From: Croceicoccus sp.
GTDB taxonomy: Bacteria; Pseudomonadota; Alphaproteobacteria; Sphingomonadales; Sphingomonadaceae
Assembly: GCA_002694745.1 (NCBI GenBank)
Contig: NZMY01000012.1
Span: forward strand, 1 to 57,536
Length of the DNA: 57,536 nucleotides
Direction: 5' to 3'
Shown here: positions 41,692 through 49,638 of the stretch, piece after piece
How positions within the stretch are numbered: position 1 is the first letter of the stretch
Layout: every line of letters begins with the position of its first letter
Notes under the pieces: model-generated
Databases searched by the model: none
Seen by the model: the letters and a program-made list of their open reading frames with translations, nothing else
What the model was told of the DNA's origin: nothing
Translations under genes and position numbers: made by a program

Positions 41692-44600
41692 ATGAACCGC
41701 ATCGGAAAGGGCCTCGGGTCGCTGATCCTGCTCGCCGTGCTCCTGGTCGGTATCCCCGCCGGGCTCGTGTTCTTCGCCGGCAACCCGCTGCCGTCGTGGG
41801 ACGAGCTCGTGGCCGGGTTCACGATGCGCGACTACACCGGATCCTTCCTGATCGGGACGATCATGCCGATCGTCGCGTGGATCGCGTGGGCGACCTTCGC
41901 TGTCGGCTTCCTCGCCGAGCTGCCCGCGCAGCTGCGCGGCGTGCCGCGGCCGCGGATCCCTGGCCTCGGCGTCCAGCAGAAGGTCATGGGCGGTCTGCTC
42001 GCCGCAGTCATCGCACTGTTCTCGCCCGCGGCCGCGTTTGCGTCAGAGGTACCCACACAGCCTTCGGTGTCGATGAGCACCTCTGTCGTCTCGGTTGCGA
42101 CCACCGAGGCTGCGACTGAGGAGGCCCCTGTCGTCGAGGCAGGCCCGCAGTACGTGGTGACGGGTACGGACACACTCGCCCGGATCGCGGAGAGCACGCT
42201 GGGCGACCGCAGCCGCGCTGCAGAGATCTCCGCGCTCAACCTCGGTGTGCAGCAGGCCGATGGGGGAGCGCTGACCGCATCGGGATGGCTGCAGGAGGGA
42301 TGGGTGCTCCCCCTGCCGGCAGACGCCGTCGTGCCAGCCGCAGCGGATGTCGCGGCAGCGCCTGCAAGCGCCGAGGCGGAGACGGTCACCGAGATCACCT
42401 ACGAGCAGCGTGCCATCGTCTCCGGCGACACCCTGTGGGACATCGCGGCCGAGGAGCTCGGCGACGGTACCCGCTACCCCGAGATCTTCGAGGCCTCGAA
42501 AGACATCGTTCAGCCTGGCGGCGGCACCATCACCGATCCGAACTGGATCTACCCCGGCCAGCAGGTCAACATCCCCGTGGCCACCGTCGTCCCCATCGCT
42601 CCGACCGACGACGCGGCGGGCACCACCGGCAGCACTGGCTCGATCGACACGGACGAGGGCGCTGCCGGCGCCGTCGACGTCGACGCAGACGAGGGTGCTG
42701 GTGCCGCGGGTGCTGGCGGCGGCGCCGACGAAGGCGCTGGCGCGTCGGGTGCGGATGCCGCGGCCGAGGACGAGGCCACAAGCGGTCTGGGGTTCACCAC
42801 GGATGCCACCCAGGCGCCCGCCGACGAGGCGCCCGTCGACGAGGCTGCAGCTCCGGCCGCGGCCGTCGACGTCGACGAGGACGACACGAGCGGCATTGAG
42901 GACTACTTCCAGGTCGCCACCATCGGAGGCATCGGCGCCACACTCGCCGCCGGCCTCCTCACCCTCCTCGGGTGGCGGCGTCTCAAGCAGCGCCGCGACC
43001 GCAAGCCCCGCCAGCGGATCGCGATGCCCGACGAGACGGTGTCCTCCGTGGAGCTCGAGCTGCGCGCCGTGGAGAACCCGCTGGGCGCCGAGGCGGTCGA
43101 CACAGCCCTGCGCCACCTGGCCGTGTGGGCGCAGGAAACCGGCAGCCGGCTCCCCGCGCTGTACGCCCTCCGCCTCGATGAGAGCTCGGTCGCCGTCTAC
43201 CTCGACGAGCCGACCGACCTTCCGGCACCGTTCACCCAGTACGACCCCGAAGACAAGCTCGCTTGGATGGTCGCGCTGACCGACCTCGAGCCTCTCGACA
43301 CGGTCCCGTCCGCGCCGTACCCGGCGCTGGTCATGCTCGGCCACGACGACAACAACGGGCACATCTTCGTCGACCTGGAACGGATCGGTGCGCTCAACGT
43401 CACCGGCGCCACCGGAGAGCTGCGCCAGGGCGTGCTTACCGCCATCGCGATCGAGCTCGCCGCGAACACCTGGTCTGAGGACGTCCAGGTCACCCTCGTC
43501 GGCGTCGGCGATCGCCTCCCGCTCGCGCTCGGCAGCGGCCGCGGGCGTCACGTCGAGGACACCGACACGCTGCTGCGCAACCTGCACGGACAGGCCGCGG
43601 CGGTCGAAGCTGCTCTCGCTGAGCTCGGCGTCGACGGGCTCGAGCAGGCACGTACTACCGGAGCGGATGCGGAGGCCTGGGCGCCGGAAATCATCATCCT
43701 CGGCGACAACCCGGACGAAGCCACCCGTGAAGCCATCAGCGAGCTGGTCACCCGGATCCCGCGGGTCGGTATCGCAGCTGTCAGCGCCGGCCACCTGACG
43801 GGCAGCTGGAACCTGGCACTCACCGAGGACCGTCGAGCTCAGCTCGAGATCCCCGGCACCGGCGTCGCCATCCCGATCACCCCGCAGCTTGTCGGCACGC
43901 GCGAGTACAACGAGATCCTCGCGCTGTTCGACGTCGCCACAGAGGGCGCCGCTACCGGCGTCGCGCTCGACGACGAACTCGAGCTCGACGAGATCCCCGC
44001 CGCTGCAGTCGAAGCCGACGAGGTCGAAGCCGAGCAGCTCCCGCTCGTCGACGAGCCCGACGTCGAGATCTCCGAGCCTGTCGCCGCCGAGAAGGAGGCG
44101 GAGATCTCCGAGGCGGACGAGGCAGCACCCGCCGCCGTCGACGAGGAGCCGGCGGAGACCGTCACGGTCGACCTGGTCGACGAGGAGGCCGCGGCCGAGC
44201 ACGACGAGCCGCTCGCGGCGATCACACCGCTGCACCGTGGGCCGTACCTGCAGCTGCTCGGACCCGTCGAGGTTCGCGGCGCGCGTGGAGAGGCGCCGGT
44301 GAACCCGAACACCGCCGCGCAGTGGCGATCGGCAATCCGCAAGGGGACCGAGCTGGTCGCGTTCTTGTCGGTGAACCCGAACGCCACCGCCGAGCAGGTA
44401 CACGCCGTGTTCTGGCCCGGCCAGATCGCCTCGGGCAAGAAGGCAAACGACGACCGCAACGGGCTGACCTCCAAGACTCGCCGCTGGCTCGGACAGAACG
44501 ATGACGGCGAGCTCTATGTGCCGCTCGTGACGACGGGGGAGTACCGGCTGCACGAGGACGTCCGCTCCGACTGGCAGGACTTCCTCGGTCTCATCGGTGA

Positions 44601-45015
44601 CGAGATCTCTGACACCCCCACCGACCGGCTGCTCGCTGCGCTCGAGCTCGTCAAGGGACAGCCCATCAGCGGCGTCCCCGACAAGCGCTACGTGTTCGCC
44701 GACCGGCTGCGCAACGAAATGATCGCGACCATTGGCGACGTCGCCCATGAGGTAGCCACCCGCAGCCTGTCCACAGGGAAGGTCCGACACGCACGCCTCG
44801 CCTCCGCGATCGGACGCATGGTCGACCCCATCAACGAGGTCTTCTGGCGTGACGGTCTGCGCGCCGAGCACCAGGCAGGCGACCACGCCGGCGTCGAGCG
44901 ACTGATCACGCAGCTCGAGCAGAACCTTGCCGCCGTCGACGAGGACTACGAGCCCGACACCGAGACGCAGTCCCTCATCGCTCAGCTGCGACAGCGCCAC
45001 GCGATCGCCAGCTGA
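41692..45015 (+). CDS. LysM-membrane-BTAD/SARP-like regulator of the Tad locus
   Basis: An 1107-aa protein. Three N-terminal TMs (about 10-30, 50-80, 98-117) precede two LysM domains (about 152-205 and 236-290), an acidic Asp/Ala/Gly repeat stretch (300-390), another TM (408-424), a cytoplasmic domain, a second acidic linker (750-845), and a C-terminal winged-helix (from about 849) plus tetratricopeptide-like BTAD domain. This couples peptidoglycan binding outside to a SARP-like domain inside, so it could report cell-wall state to transcription of pilus genes. The same architecture occurs in other actinobacterial Tad loci. Confidence 0.75.
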   Translation: MNRIGKGLGSLILLAVLLVGIPAGLVFFAGNPLPSWDELVAGFTMRDYTGSFLIGTIMPIVAWIAWATFAVGFLAELPAQLRGVPRPRIPGLGVQQKVMGGLLAAVIALFSPAAAFASEVPTQPSVSMSTSVVSVATTEAATEEAPVVEAGPQYVVTGTDTLARIAESTLGDRSRAAEISALNLGVQQADGGALTASGWLQEGWVLPLPADAVVPAAADVAAAPASAEAETVTEITYEQRAIVSGDTLWDIAAEELGDGTRYPEIFEASKDIVQPGGGTITDPNWIYPGQQVNIPVATVVPIAPTDDAAGTTGSTGSIDTDEGAAGAVDVDADEGAGAAGAGGGADEGAGASGADAAAEDEATSGLGFTTDATQAPADEAPVDEAAAPAAAVDVDEDDTSGIEDYFQVATIGGIGATLAAGLLTLLGWRRLKQRRDRKPRQRIAMPDETVSSVELELRAVENPLGAEAVDTALRHLAVWAQETGSRLPALYALRLDESSVAVYLDEPTDLPAPFTQYDPEDKLAWMVALTDLEPLDTVPSAPYPALVMLGHDDNNGHIFVDLERIGALNVTGATGELRQGVLTAIAIELAANTWSEDVQVTLVGVGDRLPLALGSGRGRHVEDTDTLLRNLHGQAAAVEAALAELGVDGLEQARTTGADAEAWAPEIIILGDNPDEATREAISELVTRIPRVGIAAVSAGHLTGSWNLALTEDRRAQLEIPGTGVAIPITPQLVGTREYNEILALFDVATEGAATGVALDDELELDEIPAAAVEADEVEAEQLPLVDEPDVEISEPVAAEKEAEISEADEAAPAAVDEEPAETVTVDLVDEEAAAEHDEPLAAITPLHRGPYLQLLGPVEVRGARGEAPVNPNTAAQWRSAIRKGTELVAFLSVNPNATAEQVHAVFWPGQIASGKKANDDRNGLTSKTRRWLGQNDDGELYVPLVTTGEYRLHEDVRSDWQDFLGLIGDEISDTPTDRLLAALELVKGQPISGVPDKRYVFADRLRNEMIATIGDVAHEVATRSLSTGKVRHARLASAIGRMVDPINEVFWRDGLRAEHQAGDHAGVERLITQLEQNLAAVDEDYEPDTETQSLIAQLRQRHAIAS

Positions 45016-45018
45016 CCC

Positions 45019-45630
45019 ATGACCACAACTCGTGAGGCCCCCCAAAGCGCGCGCGCGGGACGTTTCCCGGCGTTGCGGTACCCGCTCGCGGCTGTGGGGG
45101 GCTTCGCTCTGTCAGCGGCCATCACAGCGCCCCTGAGCCCCGATCTCGGGCTCACGGTCGGCAGTTGGGTCATGATCAGCGTCTACAGCGTCTACGGGGC
45201 GCTCCTGGCGCGCACGGACCTGCAGGAGCGTCGACTGCCCGACGCGCTCACACTCACGCTCGCCGCCTTCCTGACGGGCACCGTCCTCGCTCTCGCGATC
45301 ACTGCCGGCGCCGGCGGTGCAGCGATCTCTGCAATCAGCGGCGCACTCGGCCTCGCGGTGTTGCTGGCAGCGTTCGGGCTGCTCGGGCAAGTCGGTTTCG
45401 GTGACGTGAAACTCGCTCTCAGCGTGGGGCTGCTCACCGGGTGGCACACCTGGTACTTCCCGTTCATCGCAATCGCGGTCGCCTACGTCCTCGCGTTCCC
45501 CCACGCGATCATCGCGGCGGTGCGACGCAAGCACGGACACGAGAGCACGGACCTCCCGTTCGGCCCCTACATGATCGCCGCCGGCCTGGTCGTCGCGATC
45601 GTCGCCACCCTCGCCACCCTCGCCAGCTGA
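45019..45630 (+). CDS. type IV prepilin peptidase
   Basis: A 203-aa protein with about six TMs. Two catalytic aspartates are visible: ARTDLQERRLPD near residue 66 and GFGDVKL near residue 134. It cleaves the Flp and TadE-type leaders just after Gly. Starts 3 bp after the LysM-BTAD gene. Confidence 0.85.
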   Translation: MTTTREAPQSARAGRFPALRYPLAAVGGFALSAAITAPLSPDLGLTVGSWVMISVYSVYGALLARTDLQERRLPDALTLTLAAFLTGTVLALAITAGAGGAAISAISGALGLAVLLAAFGLLGQVGFGDVKLALSVGLLTGWHTWYFPFIAIAVAYVLAFPHAIIAAVRRKHGHESTDLPFGPYMIAAGLVVAIVATLATLAS

Positions 45631-46512
45631 ATGTCCGACGAGTACTACAGCCCCGAAGGGGAGTACCTACGGCGCGTGCTGCGGCGCAGGCGCGCGCGGA
45701 CCGAAGTCGCGGCCGCGGGCTGGTTCGGCCGCAGACGCGCACGCGACCAGCTCCGTGAGCTCGAAGAGAGCGACGGCCTCGACGATGCAGCACAGCGATG
45801 GGCGCGTTCGATGCTGCTGACCGAGATCGCGAACGCCTGGGCGCGGACCTCCCGGCATTCCAACGAGTGGCATCCGCGACTGCTCGAGCACCTTCCGGGC
45901 CTCGCCGAGGAGGCCGCGGCCGAGGCTGTGCTGCAGGCCGGTGACGACGAGTTGCTCCACCCGCTGCTCACCGCCGCGGCCGCGGAACAGCTCGCGCGTG
46001 AGAACGTCGATCGGGTGAGGCGCGTGGTGGACGACCCGACCATCTACCTGCTGCGCACCACGACGCCAGAGGGGAACCCGATGACCGTGCTGCAGCACGC
46101 TGCGAGCGGTCTGCGTGGACGATTCGCCGTCGATCCCTTCGACGGGTTCGGTGACGTGTTCTCGAAGCCCTACGACATCCCGTCGATCAACCCGGACAAC
46201 CCGCACGACGATGGCAACCGCTGGGAGCTGTACGCGGGTCTCGGCATCGGGCGTCGCCTGTACCTCTCCGCGGCCGACCTCCACCCACACGTCCGCTGGC
46301 GTGCCGGTATCCAGAGCCCCTATGCGGCGCCGCTGCGCACCAGGCTGCACGACGCCGACCCGTACCACTGGGGGGCGAGCTGCACCTGGTGCAACGAGCG
46401 GCGGATCATCTGGCGCGAAGCCGACCCGACCAAGCTCGCCGAACACCCCATCACGCCGGCGCCGGCCGCGATCGCCCCCCGGATCATCGAAGTCATCACC
46501 AGCTCGAGGTAG
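45631..46512 (+). CDS. hypothetical protein after the Tad locus
   Basis: A 293-aa, Arg-rich, helical N-terminus and a mixed C-terminal domain with CTWCNERR-x-IWREAD near residue 250, a single cysteine pair. Starts directly after the peptidase stop. Not a known Tad component; probably an unrelated plasmid gene on the same transcript. Confidence 0.65.
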   Translation: MSDEYYSPEGEYLRRVLRRRRARTEVAAAGWFGRRRARDQLRELEESDGLDDAAQRWARSMLLTEIANAWARTSRHSNEWHPRLLEHLPGLAEEAAAEAVLQAGDDELLHPLLTAAAAEQLARENVDRVRRVVDDPTIYLLRTTTPEGNPMTVLQHAASGLRGRFAVDPFDGFGDVFSKPYDIPSINPDNPHDDGNRWELYAGLGIGRRLYLSAADLHPHVRWRAGIQSPYAAPLRTRLHDADPYHWGASCTWCNERRIIWREADPTKLAEHPITPAPAAIAPRIIEVITSSR

Positions 46513-46528
46513 CAGAGGGTCATCCTCC

Positions 46529-46753
46529 GTGGATGCTCGCGCCGACGAAGACCGGGGGAGAGGCCACCTGTGGCAGCGCCTCCTCACGGCCGCACACCAC
46601 GCACGCCAACGCGGCAGGGCGATCGCGCATCACCACACCGCAGCAATGCGGCTGGGTGCCGGCTGCCAGCCAGTCGTGGACCATCCTGCGAAGCTACGCC
46701 CCCGCGCGGCCGCGAGCATCGACTTCTCCACAGCACGTTCCCCAGACAGGTGA
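46529..46753 (+). CDS. doubtful small ORF, 74 aa
   Basis: A GTG start with a weak AGGGTCATCCTCC upstream. Arg/His/Ala-rich, with no domain. Fills part of the 260-bp gap 46513-46772. May be chance. Confidence 0.3.
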   Translation: MDARADEDRGRGHLWQRLLTAAHHARQRGRAIAHHHTAAMRLGAGCQPVVDHPAKLRPRAAASIDFSTARSPDR

Positions 46754-46772
46754 TTTGTGGCACAATACCTAT

Positions 46773-47051
46773 ATGGGAATCGAGTGGCCGGAGTCAGCTG
46801 ACAAGCACGACATCCCCCACGCTGACGCTCTCTACGCAATGCAGAACGCGACCTACACGAGCACCAAGGTCAAGATCAACGACGGCGACACCCGCAACCA
46901 GCGTCGCGTCTTCATCGGCCCACAGCACGCACAGACCGATCGGCTGATCGAAGTGCTCATTGAACTCAAGCCCGGCGGCAACTTCGTCGTCTACCACGTC
47001 ATGCCGCTGGGCGCCTACTACCGCCGACAGATGGAGGAGGAGAACGAATGA
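46773..47051 (+). CDS. BrnT-like toxin candidate
   Basis: A 92-aa protein. Layout HDIPHADALYAMQNATY, then RRVFIGP, then LIEVLIEL, then FVVYHVMPLGAYYR, resembles small BrnT-like RNase toxins of actinobacteria. CAATAC lies about 5-10 bp before the ATG and no ribosome site is seen, so the mRNA is probably leaderless. Overlaps the RHH partner by ATGA. Confidence 0.6.
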   Translation: MGIEWPESADKHDIPHADALYAMQNATYTSTKVKINDGDTRNQRRVFIGPQHAQTDRLIEVLIELKPGGNFVVYHVMPLGAYYRRQMEEENE

Positions 47052-47413
47052 CCCTCAGCAAGAAGGACCAGGAGCGCTACGCCACCCTCGCCGCGCTCGA
47101 AGAGCAGCCCACCGGCGCGTCAACGCCGGGGGATAGCGCCCACGGCGCCGACGCCGCAGCCATCGGGCAGCAGCTCCTCCTCGAGGCCCTCGGAAGCACA
47201 CAGGCTGTCGCACGGGCCGTCGGAGGACGACCCCGCGTCGGCGGCACGGCCGCGGGATCCGGCGCGTCCCCGACGATCCGCACCCGCGTCACCCCGACCC
47301 GCAAGCGCGAGGTCGACCAGCTGCGCGCGCAGCTGGGGATGAAGACCGACTCCGACGTCGTCCGAGCCGCCCTCGACGAGTACGTGCAACGGCACCTGCA
47401 AGCCAGCGCATGA
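47048..47413 (+). CDS. RHH antitoxin candidate
   Basis: A 121-aa protein. The C-terminal 50 residues (IRTRVTPTRKREVDQLRAQL, then SDVVRAALDEYVQRH) are a ribbon-helix-helix. The N-terminal half is flexible and could wrap the toxin. Encoded after the toxin, as in BrnT/BrnA pairs, with AGGAGG and ATGA coupling. Confidence 0.65.
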   Translation: MTLSKKDQERYATLAALEEQPTGASTPGDSAHGADAAAIGQQLLLEALGSTQAVARAVGGRPRVGGTAAGSGASPTIRTRVTPTRKREVDQLRAQLGMKTDSDVVRAALDEYVQRHLQASA

Positions 47414-47451
47414 CAGCGGGGAATGTCGGAGACGACCACTAGGGTCCGCCC

Positions 47452-47604
47452 ATGCGCGTCATCGGAACCATCCGCAGCACCGCCACAGAGCGGATCACCG
47501 TCGAGGCCGGCAGCTACCAGGAAGCGCGCGAGATGCTCGAAGCGCAGATCCCCGAAGGCCACGAACTCATCGCCATCCGCACCGACGACACCGACGCCAG
47601 CTGA
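47452..47604 (+). CDS. 50-aa protein
   Basis: ATG 47,452 is preceded 7 bp upstream by TAGGGT, the same -10 as Op6, and by no ribosome site, so a leaderless transcript is likely. The sequence (MRVIGTIRSTATERITVEAGSYQEAREML) looks like a genuine small alpha/beta protein. The next gene starts 2 bp later. Confidence 0.5.
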   Translation: MRVIGTIRSTATERITVEAGSYQEAREMLEAQIPEGHELIAIRTDDTDAS

Positions 47605-47606
47605 CC

Positions 47607-48650
47607 ATGGGCACACTCGCAGACTCGATACCCGCAGCTCACGCGCGAAGCGCCTGGGCTGCGGGTATCGAGCCCCTGCGTGAGGCGTTCCCACTCCACG
47701 CCGACAAGCTCGTCCGCGCGATCGCGTACTCCTACATCGAGCCCCTCCCGACACCGATCTTCATCATCGGGGGAACCCCCACAACCCGAGACGCGCTCGC
47801 CGACGCACTCGCCGAGCTCGCCGGCGAGATCGAACGACCACACATCGACCCCCTCACGTTCGCAGGAGTCCGACGTGCCGTCGTGCCCGGCAGGCCACTG
47901 GTCCTCACCAGCGCCCCCCACGTCAGCCCCCGCGCACCACTCAGCGCGCTCGACGAGATCGAGATCGAGAGCTTCGTCTCATTCGCCACCCCACTCAGCA
48001 AGGCCTCCGCGCTGATCATCGCCAGCTCTCAGACAATTCAGCCGCTCAGCGCCGAGCGCTCCATCACCATCGAGCTTCCCCAGCGTCCGCGCAGCCTTCA
48101 ACCGCTCCGCTCGCTGGGAAGTGAACCCGCCGCTGCCGGCCGACGCATCATCGCGAGCTATCTGCAGCAGAACGCGCCCCACCTGGATCTCGACCCTCAT
48201 GGGATCAACATCGCCCGACATCCCGACTTCGCCAAGCCCCGGCGCCTCGACGCCGCGTTCTACCTCGGCGACACGATCCTGAGCACCCTCGGCCTCGATG
48301 CTCCCGCCCAGCCCGCGACGTCATGGCTCGGCGAGGACGACCAAATCATCTGGGCCCTACGCGAGGCCGTCAGATACCTGCTCGCCAACGGCGGCGAGCT
48401 CACCGACAACGCCAGCCAGACCAAGGAGTGGGTGATCGGACGCACCGACCACCGCTACCTGTATATCCGCCCCACCGAAGCGCTGCCCTTCATCCGGGCC
48501 GCGCACGGTGACCCCACCCTCAGCATCAAAGCGATCACCACGACACTGCGCCGGCTACATCTGATCGGCACCAAGACCGGAACCGTGACCGCGCGAATCG
48601 GTGGAGAACCCACCCGCGTCTGGAAGATCCCCGCCGATCGAGAGATCTAG
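47607..48650 (+). CDS. unrecognised protein with degenerate P-loop-like segment and winged-helix C-terminus
   Basis: A 347-aa protein. FIIGGTPTTRDALADAL near residue 52 sits where a Walker A would be but lacks GK[ST]. The C-terminal 70 residues (LSIKAITTTLRRLHLIGT, then TRVWKIPA) resemble the end of phage or plasmid primase-helicases. It may be a catalytically dead replication helper encoded just upstream of the origin candidate. Confidence 0.6.
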   Translation: MGTLADSIPAAHARSAWAAGIEPLREAFPLHADKLVRAIAYSYIEPLPTPIFIIGGTPTTRDALADALAELAGEIERPHIDPLTFAGVRRAVVPGRPLVLTSAPHVSPRAPLSALDEIEIESFVSFATPLSKASALIIASSQTIQPLSAERSITIELPQRPRSLQPLRSLGSEPAAAGRRIIASYLQQNAPHLDLDPHGINIARHPDFAKPRRLDAAFYLGDTILSTLGLDAPAQPATSWLGEDDQIIWALREAVRYLLANGGELTDNASQTKEWVIGRTDHRYLYIRPTEALPFIRAAHGDPTLSIKAITTTLRRLHLIGTKTGTVTARIGGEPTRVWKIPADREI

Positions 48651-48796
48651 CGCGACACGCCGAGCTCAGCGAGCGAAGACGGGCCACACCACCCGAGGAA
48701 TCCACTCCGAGGAAGCGTCGGATGACACACAACCCTCGTCGACGCAGCAGTATTGCTCGCACGTCGCTGTAACAGCAAAGCCCGACTCGCGCGCAG

Positions 48797-48996
48797 TGGT
48801 ACACAATTGAGGTGTACCAACGAAATTAGCGCTGACCTGGGGTTTCATTACCTCTGGTACCCCTGCCGATTCGCAAGGTGTACCAAGCATTTTTGCCTTC
48901 TGATCAGTGTTTTTATCGCGTTTGGTACACCTGGTACACCTTTTCAGCGGCAGCCCTCACACATGCGCGCCCGCGCGAGGCGTAAAAGGTGTACCA
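48797..48996. repeat. GGTGTACCA iterons, origin candidate
   Basis: GGTGTACCA at 48811-48819, 48877-48885 and 48988-48996; its complement TGGTACACC at 48923-48931 and 48932-48940 back to back; near-copies at 48797-48804 and 48855-48862. The stretch 48651-49141 has no gene and is AT-richer than its neighbours, with several T-runs. It lies directly upstream of the replication genes, as expected for an iteron-type origin. Confidence 0.7.
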
Positions 48997-49027
48997 ACAG
49001 CGAAGCCAAACTTTTTTCGGGAACCGA

Positions 49028-49060
49028 TGTCCGCGAAGCGTCCGAGGCTGGGCCTATACC
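49028..49060 (+). promoter_or_regulatory. TGTCCGCGAA/CCTATACC promoter box 8
   Basis: TGTCCGCGAA (49028-49037) and TATACC (49055-49060), 17-bp spacer. It faces the 49,142 gene. The dyad TGATTCTGAATCA (49108-49120) lies between box and start codon. Confidence 0.75.
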
Positions 49061-49141
49061 TGGCATGAGAGCTCAGAGCCGTCTGCGCGACGCACCGAAC
49101 CAATCCGTGATTCTGAATCAGCTACGTGCTAGAAACAGGGC

Positions 49142-49414
49142 ATGCCAGCCAGAGCGAAGCCAGGACGTCGTTCATACGGCCCTCGCGCCGTCAGGACGGT
49201 TCGATATCCGGAGGCCTACGACCCGATCCTCGAACGCCTCGCTGCGGAGTCTGGGATCCCCCTCAGCAGCTGGCTTGCGCTGGCTGTCTCACAGCAGGCC
49301 GGGCTTGAGATCCCGGACTACGTCAAGGACGAGTTGGAAAAGGCGGCGCGCGAGCGCGCTACGCGCGAGGCAGAACAGGAGCTCGACATGCTCGACATGC
49401 CAAAGTCCGCGTAG
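49142..49414 (+). CDS. small RHH-like protein upstream of the replicase
   Basis: A 90-aa protein. VRTVRYPEAYDPILERLAAESGIPLSSWLALAVSQQ reads as a beta strand plus two helices of a ribbon-helix-helix, then a charged helical tail. A possible second promoter (TGCTAGAAA, 49127-49135) would make a leaderless mRNA starting at the ATG. Position between iterons and replicase suggests copy-number control. Confidence 0.6.
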   Translation: MPARAKPGRRSYGPRAVRTVRYPEAYDPILERLAAESGIPLSSWLALAVSQQAGLEIPDYVKDELEKAARERATREAEQELDMLDMPKSA

Positions 49415-49418
49415 AAAG

Positions 49419-49466
49419 ACTCAACCCCCTCCGGTCTGCCAACCATCGGGGGTCTTGAGTGCTTTT
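49419..49466 (+). terminator. Rho-independent terminator
   Basis: ACTCAACCCCC (49419-49429) pairs with GGGGG-tc-TTGAGT (49448-49460), followed by GCTTTT. Separates the RHH gene from the replicase. Confidence 0.75.
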
Positions 49467-49638
49467 GGGTCACAGCCTCCTGCCAGAGGCTGATCAAGTT
49501 ACTGATGCTGAGTCAGTCAATCCATGATCGGATGTTCATGATTATAGCCGCGATATTGCGGATGTCTAGCGTTGGTGTGGCCGTCGTGTCGCACACGCTG
49601 GGCGCTGCAGCGTGCACCCGAGGGGGTGTGCTGCAGCG

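Noticed and set aside
42043-45045. 1000-aa minus-strand ORF opposite the LysM-BTAD gene
   Set aside because: Mirror of a biased high-GC coding frame; the opposite strand has clear LysM and BTAD domains.
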